This document shows positions 1 to 64,000 of a stretch of 64,000 bases of DNA, piece after piece. The DNA comes from Megalonaias nervosa. Taxonomy: Eukaryota > Mollusca > Bivalvia > Unionida > Unionidae. Under the pieces are notes generated by a model. That model made no database searches, had not been told where the DNA came from, and saw only the letters and a list, made by a program, of their open reading frames with translations. A program made the position numbers and the translations under genes. Numbering within the stretch: the stretch's first letter is position 1; every line of letters starts with the position of its first letter. The stretch covers positions 1 through 64,000 of the forward strand of contig JAECUM010004424.1 in the NCBI GenBank assembly GCA_016617855.1. The letters run 5' to 3'.

Positions 1-610
1 AAAAAAAAAAAGAAAAAATTACAAGAAAGGTAAAGACGTCGCGCATAACATTTGCATCAAAAGGTATACACTAGTATTGAAGTACTTTTTGTAGACATAA
101 TAAAGTGGGTGACTGAGTATATTGACACATTAGACAGTGGTTGGTATGGCTGGCCATTGTCTGAAAATATATGTGTATTGGGTTGTCTTTTCATCGTCAT
201 CCATCATACCGTATATTTCCACAGGGCCCAATTGTAACTCGCCAACAATTTAATGGTACACGAAATGTGATACCAATTTTATAACATGTTACACTTTTGA
301 TAAAATGTGTAACGCTGAAGCAGAGTAGTCGACAAAATATTAGTGAATTTAAATCCGGTGTTGCTTGCATTTAAGCCTCAATTTGTTTTATTTCCATACA
401 GTCCCAAAGTAACATCCGTAACGCTAAAATCTCCGTAGACCCTTATATGACATCCGCCATATAAAAATTTCCAGACCCCCCAAAGAGCATCAGTCATGTA
501 AAAATTTCCATAGGCTTCCACTTTGACAGCAGTTATAAAAAAAAAGTTTTGATAACTCTATAGTGACATCCGTAATGTTAAATTTACATAGGATTTTATG
601 GTGCTTCCCG

Positions 611-660
<50 letters not shown>

Positions 661-3020
661 ACAGCGCCCGTCTTATCTACCACAAACAACACCATCTTAA
701 AAACTAACAACAAACAAACGCAATGTAAAATTTGTAGACTCTATAGTGGTGATAAAACCAATGATAAATTCCTATACAGTAACTGGAAAAACACAATGTA
801 GTAGATGTAAAATAAAAGGTTTGACACAGCCCCTACCCAGAGGCTAAGCCCAAATCTAAATGAGGCCTTAAGTTGTTGGACACCACCATCCTCCATTATG
901 GACTGGTTCAAAAACACTATTTGCCCAGCAGACCGACTCAAACTGGAAGTTTACAATGCGTTCCTGCCACTCATTTACTTTAATATAAACTCTCAGTAAT
1001 TAGCTTTGATCTAGTTCTATATAGTGTCACATGTAAACGTTCTTTTCCCAAGCGTGACAGATCGGTCGAAGTTTTGACCTACTAAAACCCCCTTACACTG
1101 AAATCCCAAACACCAACATATACAGTGCAAAATGTTTTGATCCAGTGATTTTTATCAGACGGAAGTTTACTCATGAAGGCGTGTTTACTTGCCCATATAT
1201 TTATTGGTTTTAGATGAAGTACAAGTAAACTCTTAACCAGAAGCAGGCTTTGGCGATACTAGATATCTAGTTGATTTATGATAATAATTTAGAGGCGCTG
1301 CAGTATGCTCATTTGCTAAATGTGCACCGAATACTTTATTATTGATGTCTTCATGTACCGGAAGACCTTGCCTGTGGCAGAAATTGTTGTGGTTGGGTTG
1401 AGATGGATATGTGCGCATTAAAAACGGCCCATCGGAACAAAAATGATAACAAAAATATTGATAGTTCAAGATTTTCTACTGCCGACAATACATGCAGACC
1501 ATATCGAGAACAAGTCTCAACTCTCAAATCAAAAAATTAAACAACTTATAAAGCCTTTTGTTAGAAACTACTCAAGACAGTTAGACCGAAAGGATTCTGA
1601 TATGAAGGTCTTTCAATTTTGCACAAGTGATGTCGATCCACAACTCCATGTCGCCGTTGTGACCAAAAATAGAAAGAAAAACAAATTTCAACGACTTATT
1701 ATAAAATAAAAAACAATGGTCAAGAAACGTTTACAAAATTTCACGTAAAGCAACCTGGTATAAAGAATTGCAAGTTTGCACAAAGGATGTTCATCCGCCT
1801 TCCAATATGACTGCCATCGTTACATGCTTAAAAATTAAACAAATAAAAAATAAAAATAAAAACATTTAATACTTTTATTGTCATAAAACATCATACGAAC
1901 CAAATTTTCTTAGCCAGCTGCAGCTGACTTTCAAGTATATGTCAGACAGACAAGCCATGTCGGGTTTGGGCTTTTCTCAGGCAATCTATGCTTTAGAGAA
2001 CTGATTTGTTTCAATACCCCCTCCAATTAAGCCTGCACACACCCCATTAAATTAGTGTCCTTACAGAAATTATTAAACTGTAGGTAATTGAACAAGAGCT
2101 GCAACAATGTTTTAATAAAACAACCAAAACAAAAACACAAGCAAACAAAACAAAAACCCATCACCTATTAAATACAGAACCGAGATTGAGTTAGTTTGTT
2201 TAAGGTAGGGATTCAGACAGACTTCAAATTAAAGAGATGATGCGAATGTTTCAGTGTCTTGTTTCAGCTAAATATATGACATTAAACTAGTCATTTAAAG
2301 AGGACGCTACATCGGTTAAGACATCGTTTTTGTTTTAATTTAAGATGCCAAGCGATCTGAAATTATGAGGAAATATTGCTTCGAAAGATATTGCTTTTAT
2401 CATCACAACTATGTTTTGTTTCAAATATTTTTCTAAACAAAATTTAGTTTCAGCAATTCGGTATTGTGTGAAAACAGTTTCATAAAGAACAGCTCGGGGA
2501 TTTTGCCCATTTAGTCTTCTTTGGGGGTTTTGTTGTTTGAGCTTAAGGATTATTTTCAAATTAAGGTGCTCTTAATGGTTGAGTAGAGAGCAGAAGTGCT
2601 CGTAATCGAACTGAGATGAGAACAGACGTGTTCGTGATCGAACTGAGAAGAACTGATAACAGAGCCCATATTGGAACTGAGAATTAACGAGTTGAGTAGA
2701 GAGCAGATGTGATGCTAATCAAATAAAATATTCACAGTACGACAGAAATCTCTTTAATTATACAGCTAATTTAATAAATCATTAAATACAAATTTGTACG
2801 CGAAATGAGGGGTGCAAACGAGGTCGTGGGCGAAACGAAAGCAGTATTTTTTTGAACATTAGATTTGACTGTCCAAGTTTAGTCTCTGGTACACTTTTGC
2901 TAAAAGGTGACGTGATAAACAGTCCATGTGGGTCCAAATGCCACTGAAAACATGAAATTGATTGCATAGATTAGGTCTAGTTGAACGTAGTTCTGTTCGG
3001 TACCTGATTTTTGAGGACTA
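1..3020. other. Intergenic, no gene seen
   Basis: No reading frame here resembles a known protein. At about 405-600 there are several degenerate copies of a phrase like ACATCCGTAA...AATTTCCATAG at irregular spacing. At about 2575-2720 the phrase GAGTAGAGAGCAGA and the phrase TCGAACTGAGA recur. These look like decayed tandem repeats. A CA microsatellite lies inside. Confidence 0.5.
612..662. repeat. (CA)n microsatellite
   Basis: A nearly pure CA run of more than 20 units with one CTCA interruption near the 3' end. The His-Thr repeat read across it is a by-product of the dinucleotide. Confidence 0.95.
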
Positions 3021-3029
3021 CTAATTTTT

Positions 3030-3559
3030 TATTTAGCTAATAATATTGTCTATGAGACCGTGTTCGTTTATGTCATTCAACTTGGAAACTACAGTTAATG
3101 AATGTACCATATTAGAAGCGACAGTCCAAATATTCGAAGAGAAACTAAAGATTAAAACACAGTGCCAGATGGGCTTTGTATCCAGGCTGCTCAAATAGGA
3201 ATGGGGTACGAATTTTAGAAATAGATAAGGAATAATGCCCAAACATCAAAGTGCTTTTCTACACGTATGGCTTCACCACTAAGACGTGCCACAAGGACTG
3301 TATATACTATCGGAAATGTAAATTATGTGGTACCACCGAACACACGCTGAGAAACTGCCGAGCAGAAAAAGAAAAAGGAAACGAGATTACAAAGCCCGGG
3401 GAAATGCATAAAACTGAGCTAATCATTTTCCAAAATGTGTTCCAAAGAAATGCAGAAACTACTAAAAATACAAATACAGTACCAAGAAAGGAACCGGAGT
3501 TGCGATATAGAAAAGAATTAATAATGCAGCAAGGTAATAGAGAAGAAGAGATGAGGTAG
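3030..3559 (+). pseudogene. Zinc-knuckle gag/ORF1-like retroelement relic
   Basis: The open segment from 3251 contains the spacing C-x2-C-x4-H-x4-C (CKLCGTTEHTLRNC, residues 23-36), preceded by two further cysteines (residues 13 and 17). This is the CCHC zinc knuckle of retroelement nucleic-acid-binding proteins (LTR gag or non-LTR ORF1). Upstream sequence from about 3070 reads as plausible protein only with frameshifts and stops, so the copy is broken. After the knuckle comes a charged Lys/Glu-rich tail. No adjoining polymerase was recognised, so LTR and non-LTR origin cannot be separated. Confidence 0.5.
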
Positions 3560-3825
3560 AAATTGACAACACAGTAGATCCGGAGTCAGTCAGTGAAAAA
3601 ACTACCGAATTAGCAGGAAAAAGCAAATACCGAAACAAGCGGTAAAAAAATAAAAAAATAAAAAGAAAGCAACCCCCCCCCCCAAAAAAACAAACAAATC
3701 CAGAACCAGAAAAGGAGACAGAGCTGCAACACAGAAAAGAATTAGCAATGCAGCAAGGTAATGGAGTGGAAAGAGATGAAGAGGAAAATGACAACCCAAT
3801 ACAGAGTTACAGTCAATGAAAGGAA
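3481..3825. repeat. Imperfect direct duplication, about 105 bp
   Basis: The segment at about 3490-3600 recurs at about 3720-3825. Both carry AAAGAATTA, ATGCAGCAAGGTAAT, a GAAGAG-rich stretch, then TGACAAC and CAGT...GTCA...TGAAA. The copies are about 230 bp apart and diverged, and both are purine-rich. They probably duplicate the charged tail of the zinc-knuckle relic. Confidence 0.6.
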
Positions 3826-4125
3826 ATATAGTAAACCAAGTACCACACAAAAGCGCAGAGAGAAGGAAGGGAATCAACAAAAGGAGAACACTGACAGACT
3901 CTTCGACATCAACCCCTGAAGAAAAAAAATAGAATATAACTGGAGAAACCAATTCCAAGACAACGGTAAAGCAGACGAGTGACTAAACAGAGGGAACAAC
4001 AGAAGATAGACCATTATAAATTGACTTCTGTTAGCTTTGAGGGTGAACCTATTATAATGTGCAAGTGGAAGAAATATGAAGAAAAATAAACAATGAATAA
4101 AACTGACCTTATGGTGGACCTCCTG

Positions 4126-4128
<3 letters not shown>

Positions 4129-4175
<47 letters not shown>
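4129..4175. repeat. (AG)n microsatellite
   Basis: A pure AG run of about 23 units. The Ser-Leu repeat in the opposite strand is a by-product. Confidence 0.95.
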
Positions 4176-4177
<2 letters not shown>

Positions 4178-5179
4178 TTATGTTCAGCTAAGATTTGTAC
4201 GAAGATGACTAATTCAGTGGGACGATAGGGTAAATACACGTGCGTCAGTTAATTCTTATCTTCACTCGAACGGCCGTAACTCTTCACAAAGTTTGATCAC
4301 AACTATGGCCGACTGTCAAAATAAATCGTGACGATTTATCTGCAAACTCGATGTATGTTGCATTTGTTTGGTCGTAATGTACACAATATTATAAAGTAAA
4401 TGTGGCTGGAAGTCACGTGACAAGGCTTCTACTGGAATTTGTTCTGTGCATACGAAGGGTTCCATCAGAGGTGGTAAGCACCAAACAACCTTTGGTTTGC
4501 AATAAGAATAACATAATGATTCTGTTTTTTTTGTTTTGTTTTTTTTGTTTCAAAATCGATAAAATTCGTTTCGTAATAATATTATTCCTTTTAAATACTT
4601 CGCTTTTTGTTAGAGGTTTTTTTCTCGAAAAACATGCATGTACTTCATTACAAATATCCGTATAAATTATTCAATGGGAGTATTTTTATATTTTTATTTT
4701 TATTTATGATTGTTTTAACTGTACTTTTAATGTAACACGAACTCCCTAAATGAATAATATTTCCTAAAAATAGATAACTATGGCTCTATTTGCATATTTG
4801 ACATTTTTTAATATTTAGATACAAAAACAAATAAAAATAATGTTATAAAAATAAATTCAGATACAAATCCAAAACTGACCCCTGGCAAAGGTCATAAACT
4901 TTTGAAAACTCAGTAGGGGAGAAAGGGGACGGAAAGCCGACTTAATACATGAAGGGAGGAGAGTACGATTCCAGAAACCCCTTAGCAATGTCAACTTGGT
5001 ACATTTAGGACATTCAGAGGAACCTCGAAAAGTAATGAAACTTCATAATACTAAACCTTCGGGTATCTTGAAAGCTACGAGGGTATTCCTCTAAAGTTCT
5101 AACCAGCCATATCTGCTGGGAAGGACTGGGAGGAATCCACAGATAACACTAATTTCACGTAACACGTAAAGCACTTCAG

Positions 5180-6900
5180 GACTTGTCGTCGGTATTATTT
5201 ACATCTATTATATACATCATCAATGTCTTCAGTGAATTCGTGCATTAATAACCGAAACTTCCCCGCGTCCATGATGTTGTTAATAAGCAGCCGCTGACCA
5301 GTCGATGCAGCCACATTGATTACTTCTTGTGCAATTGTTGCCTGCGCGGACTTACTCAACTAGCGTTTCCATCCTGTCCACGACTTCATGGCCTGCGGTT
5401 GTGCAATCGCAGATACCTTCTCCCAACGACTTCTTGCCTCCCATGCTAACGTTCTTTATACTCTTTTTTTACTTGACCTTCCCGATACACCCACTTAGCC
5501 GAACTGACAGATACTACCATTATGGAATGAATCTTGTAACCTAACTCTACATACTTTTTCCTCATCATCTTTGTGGAAATTATCAGCAAAATGCTACAAC
5601 ATCCCTTTCGATTTAATGGTTGCCAGTATCGTTAAATATTCCAGCCCGTGGTATGCTTGGCTTGCGTTTGAGTGACGACGCGGTCTCGGCTGCTTCTTAT
5701 TGAGGAACAGCCGCCTCTTAGCGGGCAGCAACTGTACGATGGTTTGGACTGTCCCGGCAACCGGACCCATCGTTACGCGGTAATTTCCGCCACGTTTCTT
5801 CACTTGTTCCGTGATTTCACGCTTTGGTTTGATGCAAAGATTTATTCAAAACCGACTGTAAGGTCACCCCATCCAGTCTGTCGCGATGCAATCATATCGC
5901 ATTCACGAAAATCTCTGTAACCACGAAGAAGTTTAAGTCGCTTCTGTGCAGCTTTATCGCGTCGGGTAAACATACTAGGCTAATGTGGAACGATTTAACC
6001 GCACACTTGCGTATCAGAATTTCGGACATCAGGACGTGTAAGAATTTTTTACCCGGATCGCAGAGCGATCTCGCGAGTGGGTAACACGACTTCCATCAGT
6101 CATACAAGGACTAAATAATGGAACCACAAGCTCAGTTGGGCTAAAACCAGCTGAGGAGAACTGACAGAAGGTGGCACCATTGCATACGAAATGATTTCAC
6201 AACCACTGAAGTTGGATCCACTCAGGAACAATTTTGTTCGGTATCTGTATACACCGGAGGACTTAGAAGGATGACAACATCGTGTATGGTCTATTGATGT
6301 ATTTACAAGACCGGATTGATACTCCGAGGGAACCAACACTTCACTTTTTAGCACCTGTAGATAAGCTAGAGGCAAAGCATCCTACTTGTGAGAGAAAGTT
6401 CAAGTTGTTCTCGCGGATACTGAACTACCCTCAAGGTTTAATTTGTGATCTGCGCCGGGTCAGTTATAGTTTTCGAAGCTTATCTTGTTCACTATTACTG
6501 ACAAGGTTAACACGAATACGTTTCCGAAGATTTTCCAGTCTTGCCAAACACAGAATTGTTCATGAATTCAACGAAATCTTTCTCAATCTCCTTCGAGAAC
6601 TTTTGCTCATTTTTGAATGTACGGGACCATCCATGCTCTCAGACGAATCTTACGCACGCTCTGGATCCGTAAACACGCACATCCAAACGCAGGTATAATT
6701 GCAAACAATGTATGTGAACCATATAGTTGTTTTTAGTTCTCATGTTTGGTACTAGCTTAGTGCATTCTGTATTTTGCGTGCTGTATCATTTATAATCTAA
6801 CACTGATACGGGGACAACCACTCGCGAGTAACTGACAGCGCTTCCGGTGTTAGCGGAGGATCATAGTGGATACTATGAAGCTCGCCTGGATATTCCAGGA
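5180..6900. other. Unidentified, less AT-rich stretch
   Basis: Base composition is visibly richer in G/C and CpG than the flanks (for example around 5660-5780 and 6040-6090). Open segments exist on both strands: + 6282-6698, + 5672-5920, - 5594-5803, - 6100-6375. None matches a family I recognise, and each is bounded by stops in short order. It could be an old mobile-element body or unique intergenic sequence. Confidence 0.3.
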
Positions 6901-7241
6901 CTGACTTCACAAAAGTATCTGATATCACTTAACTGTCGTACTTGTGAATGTTTACGCTATCGGGTTTAACCGATGAAACCCGCCAACAGGCTTGGACTGC
7001 TTCATTCCCCAATCATAAAGATTATTGGTGTATAGATACATGATGTAACTGTTTCGGACAACATGGTCATATCCGTCCACGTTTGGGTTGTTAGCCCTAG
7101 GGAAGCGGTGACTTGATAGGCTGGTTGAGACATAATACATTTAAAAGTTTAATTCATGTAGAAACAGCAATGTAGAGTTTTGCAAACACAACGGTTTTTG
7201 TGTTTTACTTGTTTGTTTTGTCTATGTTTTGTATATGCCTT

Positions 7242-7275
7242 TGAAAAAGACTCATTAAGAGTCGAAAGCGCTCAG
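7242..7275 (+). other. Degenerate hammerhead-like hairpin motif
   Basis: TTGAAAAA is followed by a perfect 5-bp stem GACTC-ATTAA-GAGTC and then GAAAGCGC. The layout (near-CUGANGA, stem II, GAAA) resembles a hammerhead ribozyme core of the type carried by Penelope-like and related retroelements. The first core box is not canonical, so this is at best a decayed copy. It lies about 290 bp upstream of the TMEM145 start codon. Confidence 0.3.
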
Positions 7276-7321
7276 GCTAGTTAGATACTAGTTTTGCACT
7301 GTTCGTCGTTAGTTTATTGCA

Positions 7322-7497
7322 TTTATATATATATAATTTTCCCAAAGATATATTTCTATAGATGTTTTCTCGGAAGTAAATCTAGATGGATTTTGGTTGA
7401 CAGAAAATATTTTCAAACGGGAGGTGTGGAAGAGCGCGTGATGTCAATTCTAGTTTTAGCAATGTTTTCACTGTTGTCCGGACAGCGTCATCACGTG
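7322..7497 (+). promoter_or_regulatory. Possible TMEM145 promoter motifs
   Basis: A TATA-like run (TTATATATATATAA, about 7322-7335) and a palindromic CACGTG E-box (7492-7497) lie 60-240 bp upstream of the TMEM145 start codon. These motifs are common by chance in AT-rich DNA. No transcription start can be fixed from sequence alone. Confidence 0.2.
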
Positions 7498-7536
7498 GTA
7501 CAATATGGTGGACAAGTTTAGTCGATTGGTCACTGT

Positions 7537-7562
7537 ATGATGTTTACAATTCATTTATACGG

Positions 7563-7584
<22 letters not shown>
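7537..7584 (+). other. uORF overlapping the TMEM145 start
   Basis: Two consecutive ATGs at 7537 and 7540 open a 15-codon frame ending at the TGA at 7582-7584. It is out of frame with the TMEM145 ATG at 7563 and runs across it. If the 5' UTR includes 7537, ribosomes starting here would skip the main start, so it could reduce translation. The UTR boundary is not known. Confidence 0.35.
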
Positions 7585-60581
<52,997 letters not shown>

Positions 60582-62760
60582 GCAGCAAATGGAGAAATTT
60601 AAAATAGCAAGCTTCCACTTCAGGTAAAAAAAATCTTTTTATAATGTAATTTTTCACTGAAACTAATTTGTTTTTAATATGTAATCTATCAGCTACAATG
60701 GATGCTCTATTATATGTTGTAGCTTTTATCCAGGGTATAATATATGAACAATAAATGTTTTATCACCTTTTTGAAAAATACCAGAAGTACAGCTATAGAT
60801 ATGTTTTCAGATGATCACACATCATCTTAAAGAAAAACAGGGTTTTTTGGTCAATAATTTCTAGTCCTTTTTTGACTGAAGACAACACCATGAGTTTAGT
60901 ATCCACTGTGCAAAAGACTGTTCATGGTGACATGGCATATAACAATACAAAACCTACGGAGTCCTAAACTTGGACAGGGAAACTAGACAAATTTTTAATG
61001 TAATTACAGACACTGTAATCATTATGATGGGATTATTCTGTACCAACCTCAAGATTCATTGTAATTCATTGTAATTCATTGTAATTCCAGTTATAGCATA
61101 TGCTTATGCAAATATATTACTGCTTTTATGACCCAATTTTAATGCAGCAGGGATCACTTTGAGTTAGCTCTTTAATAGCTCATTTACTCCTTAAAACCCA
61201 GTGACTCAGATCTAATTTTAACTACATTTACATTTTCATCATGTGAGACTAATTTTCATACTTTGTCTATCTTGATAAAGTTATGGGCCTTTTTTATACT
61301 GCCATCCTTAAAAGGTCAAAAATACTTCCTTTCCTTTGCTTATTCTAGTAAGTGAAATGTGGATAAGGACAAAAGACATTTTTCTAAACAGCAAACAGTT
61401 ATTGCCATATTTCACTTATTGTGCTGCAGGATGCATATCAGTTACGAAAATGTCCAGGCCTGCTAGCTGCTTTGTTATATCAATGATAGAAGTATTGCTA
61501 ACTTTGATATGAAGCAGACATTATTGATGCCAGACATAGTAAACTTTGCAGTTGTTTAGTGTTCTTATTAATACTTGTCAATTTTAAATATCCCACTGCA
61601 TTATGTTGACCAATTGATACCAAGTTACAGTCTAGTTTATTCTCAGTTGTATATTTTTCCAAGACAGCTGTTTTCTCTTCACTAATGACATCCACTAAAA
61701 TTTGCATTATAGCTCCAAAACATGATGTGCAAACTCTTTTCTTCAAATTAATCCATTGTGTTTAAGTGCTGTATTAAAAAAGCATACACTTACACAATAC
61801 CAGTGTTTGGTAGATTTTATGTCACCAGAGACAATGCAATACCAAGCAATGTTTCTCAGCTTTTGCTCATATTTTTGTCATTTTTTGTTTGTTCTGTATT
61901 GTTATAGTTGCTGCTGATGATACTTTTGTTGCAACTGTTACTGTTTTAGTAAGTTCTGAGTACTCTTATTCTGTGTTTTTATTCTGTCAGTACTCTTGAT
62001 TGCTTTACAGTTCATACAACACTGTGTTTTTATTCTGTCAGTACTCTTGATTGCTTTACAGTTCATACAACACTGTGTTGCATATAAATATAAAAAGCAT
62101 TAGGGATTCTTATGGATAATAGAATTACTTCAGGAAACATTTAAAGCACTGTTAGATTCAATAAAAATTAAAATTCAACACTGAATTCAGTCAGTGAAAT
62201 TAAGCAATGAAATGCACAAGTGGTAAAAAAATTAAAAAAGGACTATATTGAAAAAAAATTACAAAATAAAAAAATTCATTATGACTTTAATCCTGGTCAT
62301 ATCAAAGTTTTACTGAACTTAATTAATGAAAGCAACATGTCTATAAACTTAAAATGATGGATCATGAGTATGTAAAAAAAATGTCCAGGCCTTTTTAATA
62401 AGCATTTTGAGTGATTAAAATCACGGTATGTGACTCAGAATAATAGAAGATATTAGTTCATAACACCAGAAGGGAGTTACTCATGTATTCATGTGCTTTT
62501 CTTGTGTGCTTTAACAATAATTTTTTTAAACAATTATTAAAACAGAGGTATTTTATTTATTTCTTGAAATTCTTTATTATTTGCAGAACTGTTTGTATTG
62601 ATAAAAATTGAACTTCAAATTTGAAGATTCACAAAGGTCATTCATGCAGGGTGTTGTCAGTTTTTAAGGTTGATAACTTCATGAATCAGTAAAATACTAA
62701 GTTAAAAACGTTAAAGTTAAATTTACATTTTTTAAACAGATATGTTAAGAGGCTTGTATA
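60582..62760 (+). other. TMEM145 3' UTR and downstream sequence
   Basis: An AATAAA lies at 60750-60755, about 170 bp after the stop, a possible poly(A) signal. A donor-like CTTCAG/gtaaaa at about 60624 and an acceptor-like TTCTATTTCAG ending at 62776 could define a 3' UTR intron. An 11-bp repeat (ATTCATTGTAA, 4 copies) lies near 61050-61087. No further gene was seen. Confidence 0.4.
61972..62076. repeat. 52-bp tandem duplication
   Basis: TGTGTTTTTATTCTGTCAGT, ACTCTTGATTGCTTTACAGT, TCATACAACAC occurs twice, virtually identical. Confidence 0.93.
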
Positions 62761-62776
62761 TAATTTTCTATTTCAG

Positions 62777-64000
62777 CCAACGTATAACCCTTGGAGACTC
62801 TAATTGCATGCTGTCACACCATTTTCACAGTCAGCATAATATGGATAATATGCAAGGACAAGAATTCCCCAAGTCTGAAGGCAGATGTTAAATTTCAGTG
62901 TGGTCGATATTTTGGCATCAAATAATAATTTACATATCTCATGATTGTTAGTACAGTGTAGAAAGAAGTTACACATTCTTTTAACAGGAGTGGATATGTT
63001 ACATGGGGGTTACTACAGTTTGGCAGTCTGGTATGACAGGGTTAGTAAATAATCACCTTAATGGCATTTTGATAAGCCTAAATCTCTGCTACTCTGTGGC
63101 TAAAAAATGGAGTTATGCAAGAATTCAGGGCCTGGCCTACCATTATTTTTTTAAACTGATTGTCATTACTATTATTTGCAATACATTTATCCATTTATTA
63201 GCTGTTTAGCTGACCAATATGTATATGTTATTGGATGTTTAGTTTGCCAATGTGTTTATGTTATTGAATGTTTAGCTGGCCATTATGTCTATGTTATTGG
63301 ATATACATTGTCTAATATCTCCCTTAGATGAGTTTTGCAGTGACTGTTGAGATTGCAGGTCATCAAAGTCAAAACTGTGAATCCACCTGAGATATCAGAG
63401 GCTTAAGACATGCAATAACCTGTTTATTATATACTATTATTTTTAAGTAACAGGAGTCATGGTGATAAGGACACAAATTACAAATATTGTAATAAATATA
63501 CCCTTCTTATTCCTTACTCAAATGCATTCAAAATTTAATTCATTATGCAAATGAATACACAACAGTGTATTGCCCAAAGTGGATGAGATCATAAAGAGGA
63601 GATTTGGATTAGATAATTTTGTAATTCATGTCCTTATCACTGACATCTACTGCTTGACAATGTATATGAGAAAATATTGTTTAGTTACTTCTTATGTTAA
63701 GTCACTGGATTACATACCAAGTATGTAATAGCAGTACAAGTGTAATACTAGGTATCGTCAAATGTGACAGCTTGAATGAGTATGAGAATTTCCTCTTTGC
63801 CTAAACAATGTTCACACTGTTATATTTAGTATTGGCTAACACAACCAAGTAAATATAGGTTGTTGTATGTGTATTGTTGGGTATCTCAGGTCATTGTGTA
63901 GATTTGTCTGTTGCATTTACAAGTTCACCTGAGATTTCAGATAAGTTCACTTGCAGTAATCATTTATTATATACTCTAGCTTATGACTGGTGTCACATCT
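62777..64000. other. Downstream sequence, no gene seen
   Basis: AT-rich, with only short open frames. A 37-bp unit (GCTGACCAATATGTATATGT, TATTGGATGTTTA) is repeated three times at about 63206-63303 with moderate divergence. The remainder shows nothing I recognise. Confidence 0.5.

Noticed and set aside
598..801. His-Thr repeat frame
   Set aside because: Produced by the CA microsatellite.
3462..4239. Overlapping - strand hydrophobic frames of 110-121 codons
   Set aside because: They arise from the purine-rich + strand and the AG microsatellite. Composition is Phe/Leu/Ser-biased and no family fits.
5594..5803. - strand frame (KKRGGNYRVTMGP...) considered as a histone H2A relic
   Set aside because: GNY and LEYL words occur, but spacing and neighbours do not match H2A. 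Chance resemblance is more likely.

Overview
This is an AT-rich animal genome window, most likely from a mollusc. The evidence is long GT-AG introns, dinucleotide microsatellites, many minisatellites, tRNA-derived SINEs, non-LTR retrotransposon relics of a kind common in gastropods and bivalves, and a relic piggyBac transposon. The phylum is inferred from the general look of the repeats, not from a diagnostic gene. No bacterial, organellar, rRNA or CRISPR feature was seen.

One host gene dominates. A complete TMEM145-like gene lies on the + strand from 7563 to 60581, with 12 coding exons over about 53 kb. The exons join in frame with GT-AG sites at every junction (intron phases 0,0,0,0,1,1,1,0,2,0,0) and give 490 residues. 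The protein has a signal peptide, a cysteine-containing GOLD-like extracellular domain, seven membrane segments and a short Ser/acidic tail. This is the GOST (GOLD-domain seven-transmembrane) architecture shared by TMEM145 and GPR180. The motifs RERWWYIALSKC, YSADEF, TITRGR, ESPPGYGLI and [16 protein letters not shown] place it with TMEM145 rather than GPR180.

Layout: 1-7200 is intergenic, with a zinc-knuckle gag/ORF1-like relic (about 3.2-3.6 kb) and a less AT-rich unidentified stretch (5.2-6.9 kb). 7242-7562 holds a degenerate hammerhead-like hairpin, weak promoter-like motifs and an overlapping uORF. Intron 1 has AT/GA microsatellites and a 44-bp minisatellite. Intron 2 has a 28-31 bp minisatellite, two SINEs, a 99-bp tandem repeat and a 61-bp repeat. 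Intron 3 has a MITE and a LINE 3' relic. Intron 4 has a decayed piggyBac copy, a second MITE and a 21-bp repeat. Intron 5 has a tandem array copied from exon 5, a 26/52-bp minisatellite, a 57-bp minisatellite with a 434-codon antisense open frame and another LINE relic. Intron 6 has two SINEs with perfect target duplications. Intron 7 has a tandem SINE-like triplet and nested TIR elements. Intron 8 has a 48-bp repeat and a LINE relic. Intron 9 has an AGGTCA-containing repeat array and a 66-bp perfect palindrome beside exon 10. Intron 10 has a 5'-inverted LINE with a nested TIR element and a 1.8-kb TIR element. Intron 11 has a 34-bp repeat and a pair of 125-bp inverted repeats. 60582-64000 is 3' UTR or downstream sequence.

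The mobile elements are all visibly broken or non-autonomous. The most informative structures are the exon-5-derived pseudo-exon array, the 237-bp near-identical copy inserted into it, the twin-priming-type LINE inversion, the open 57-bp repeat and the palindromes near exons. No convincingly new multi-gene system was found.
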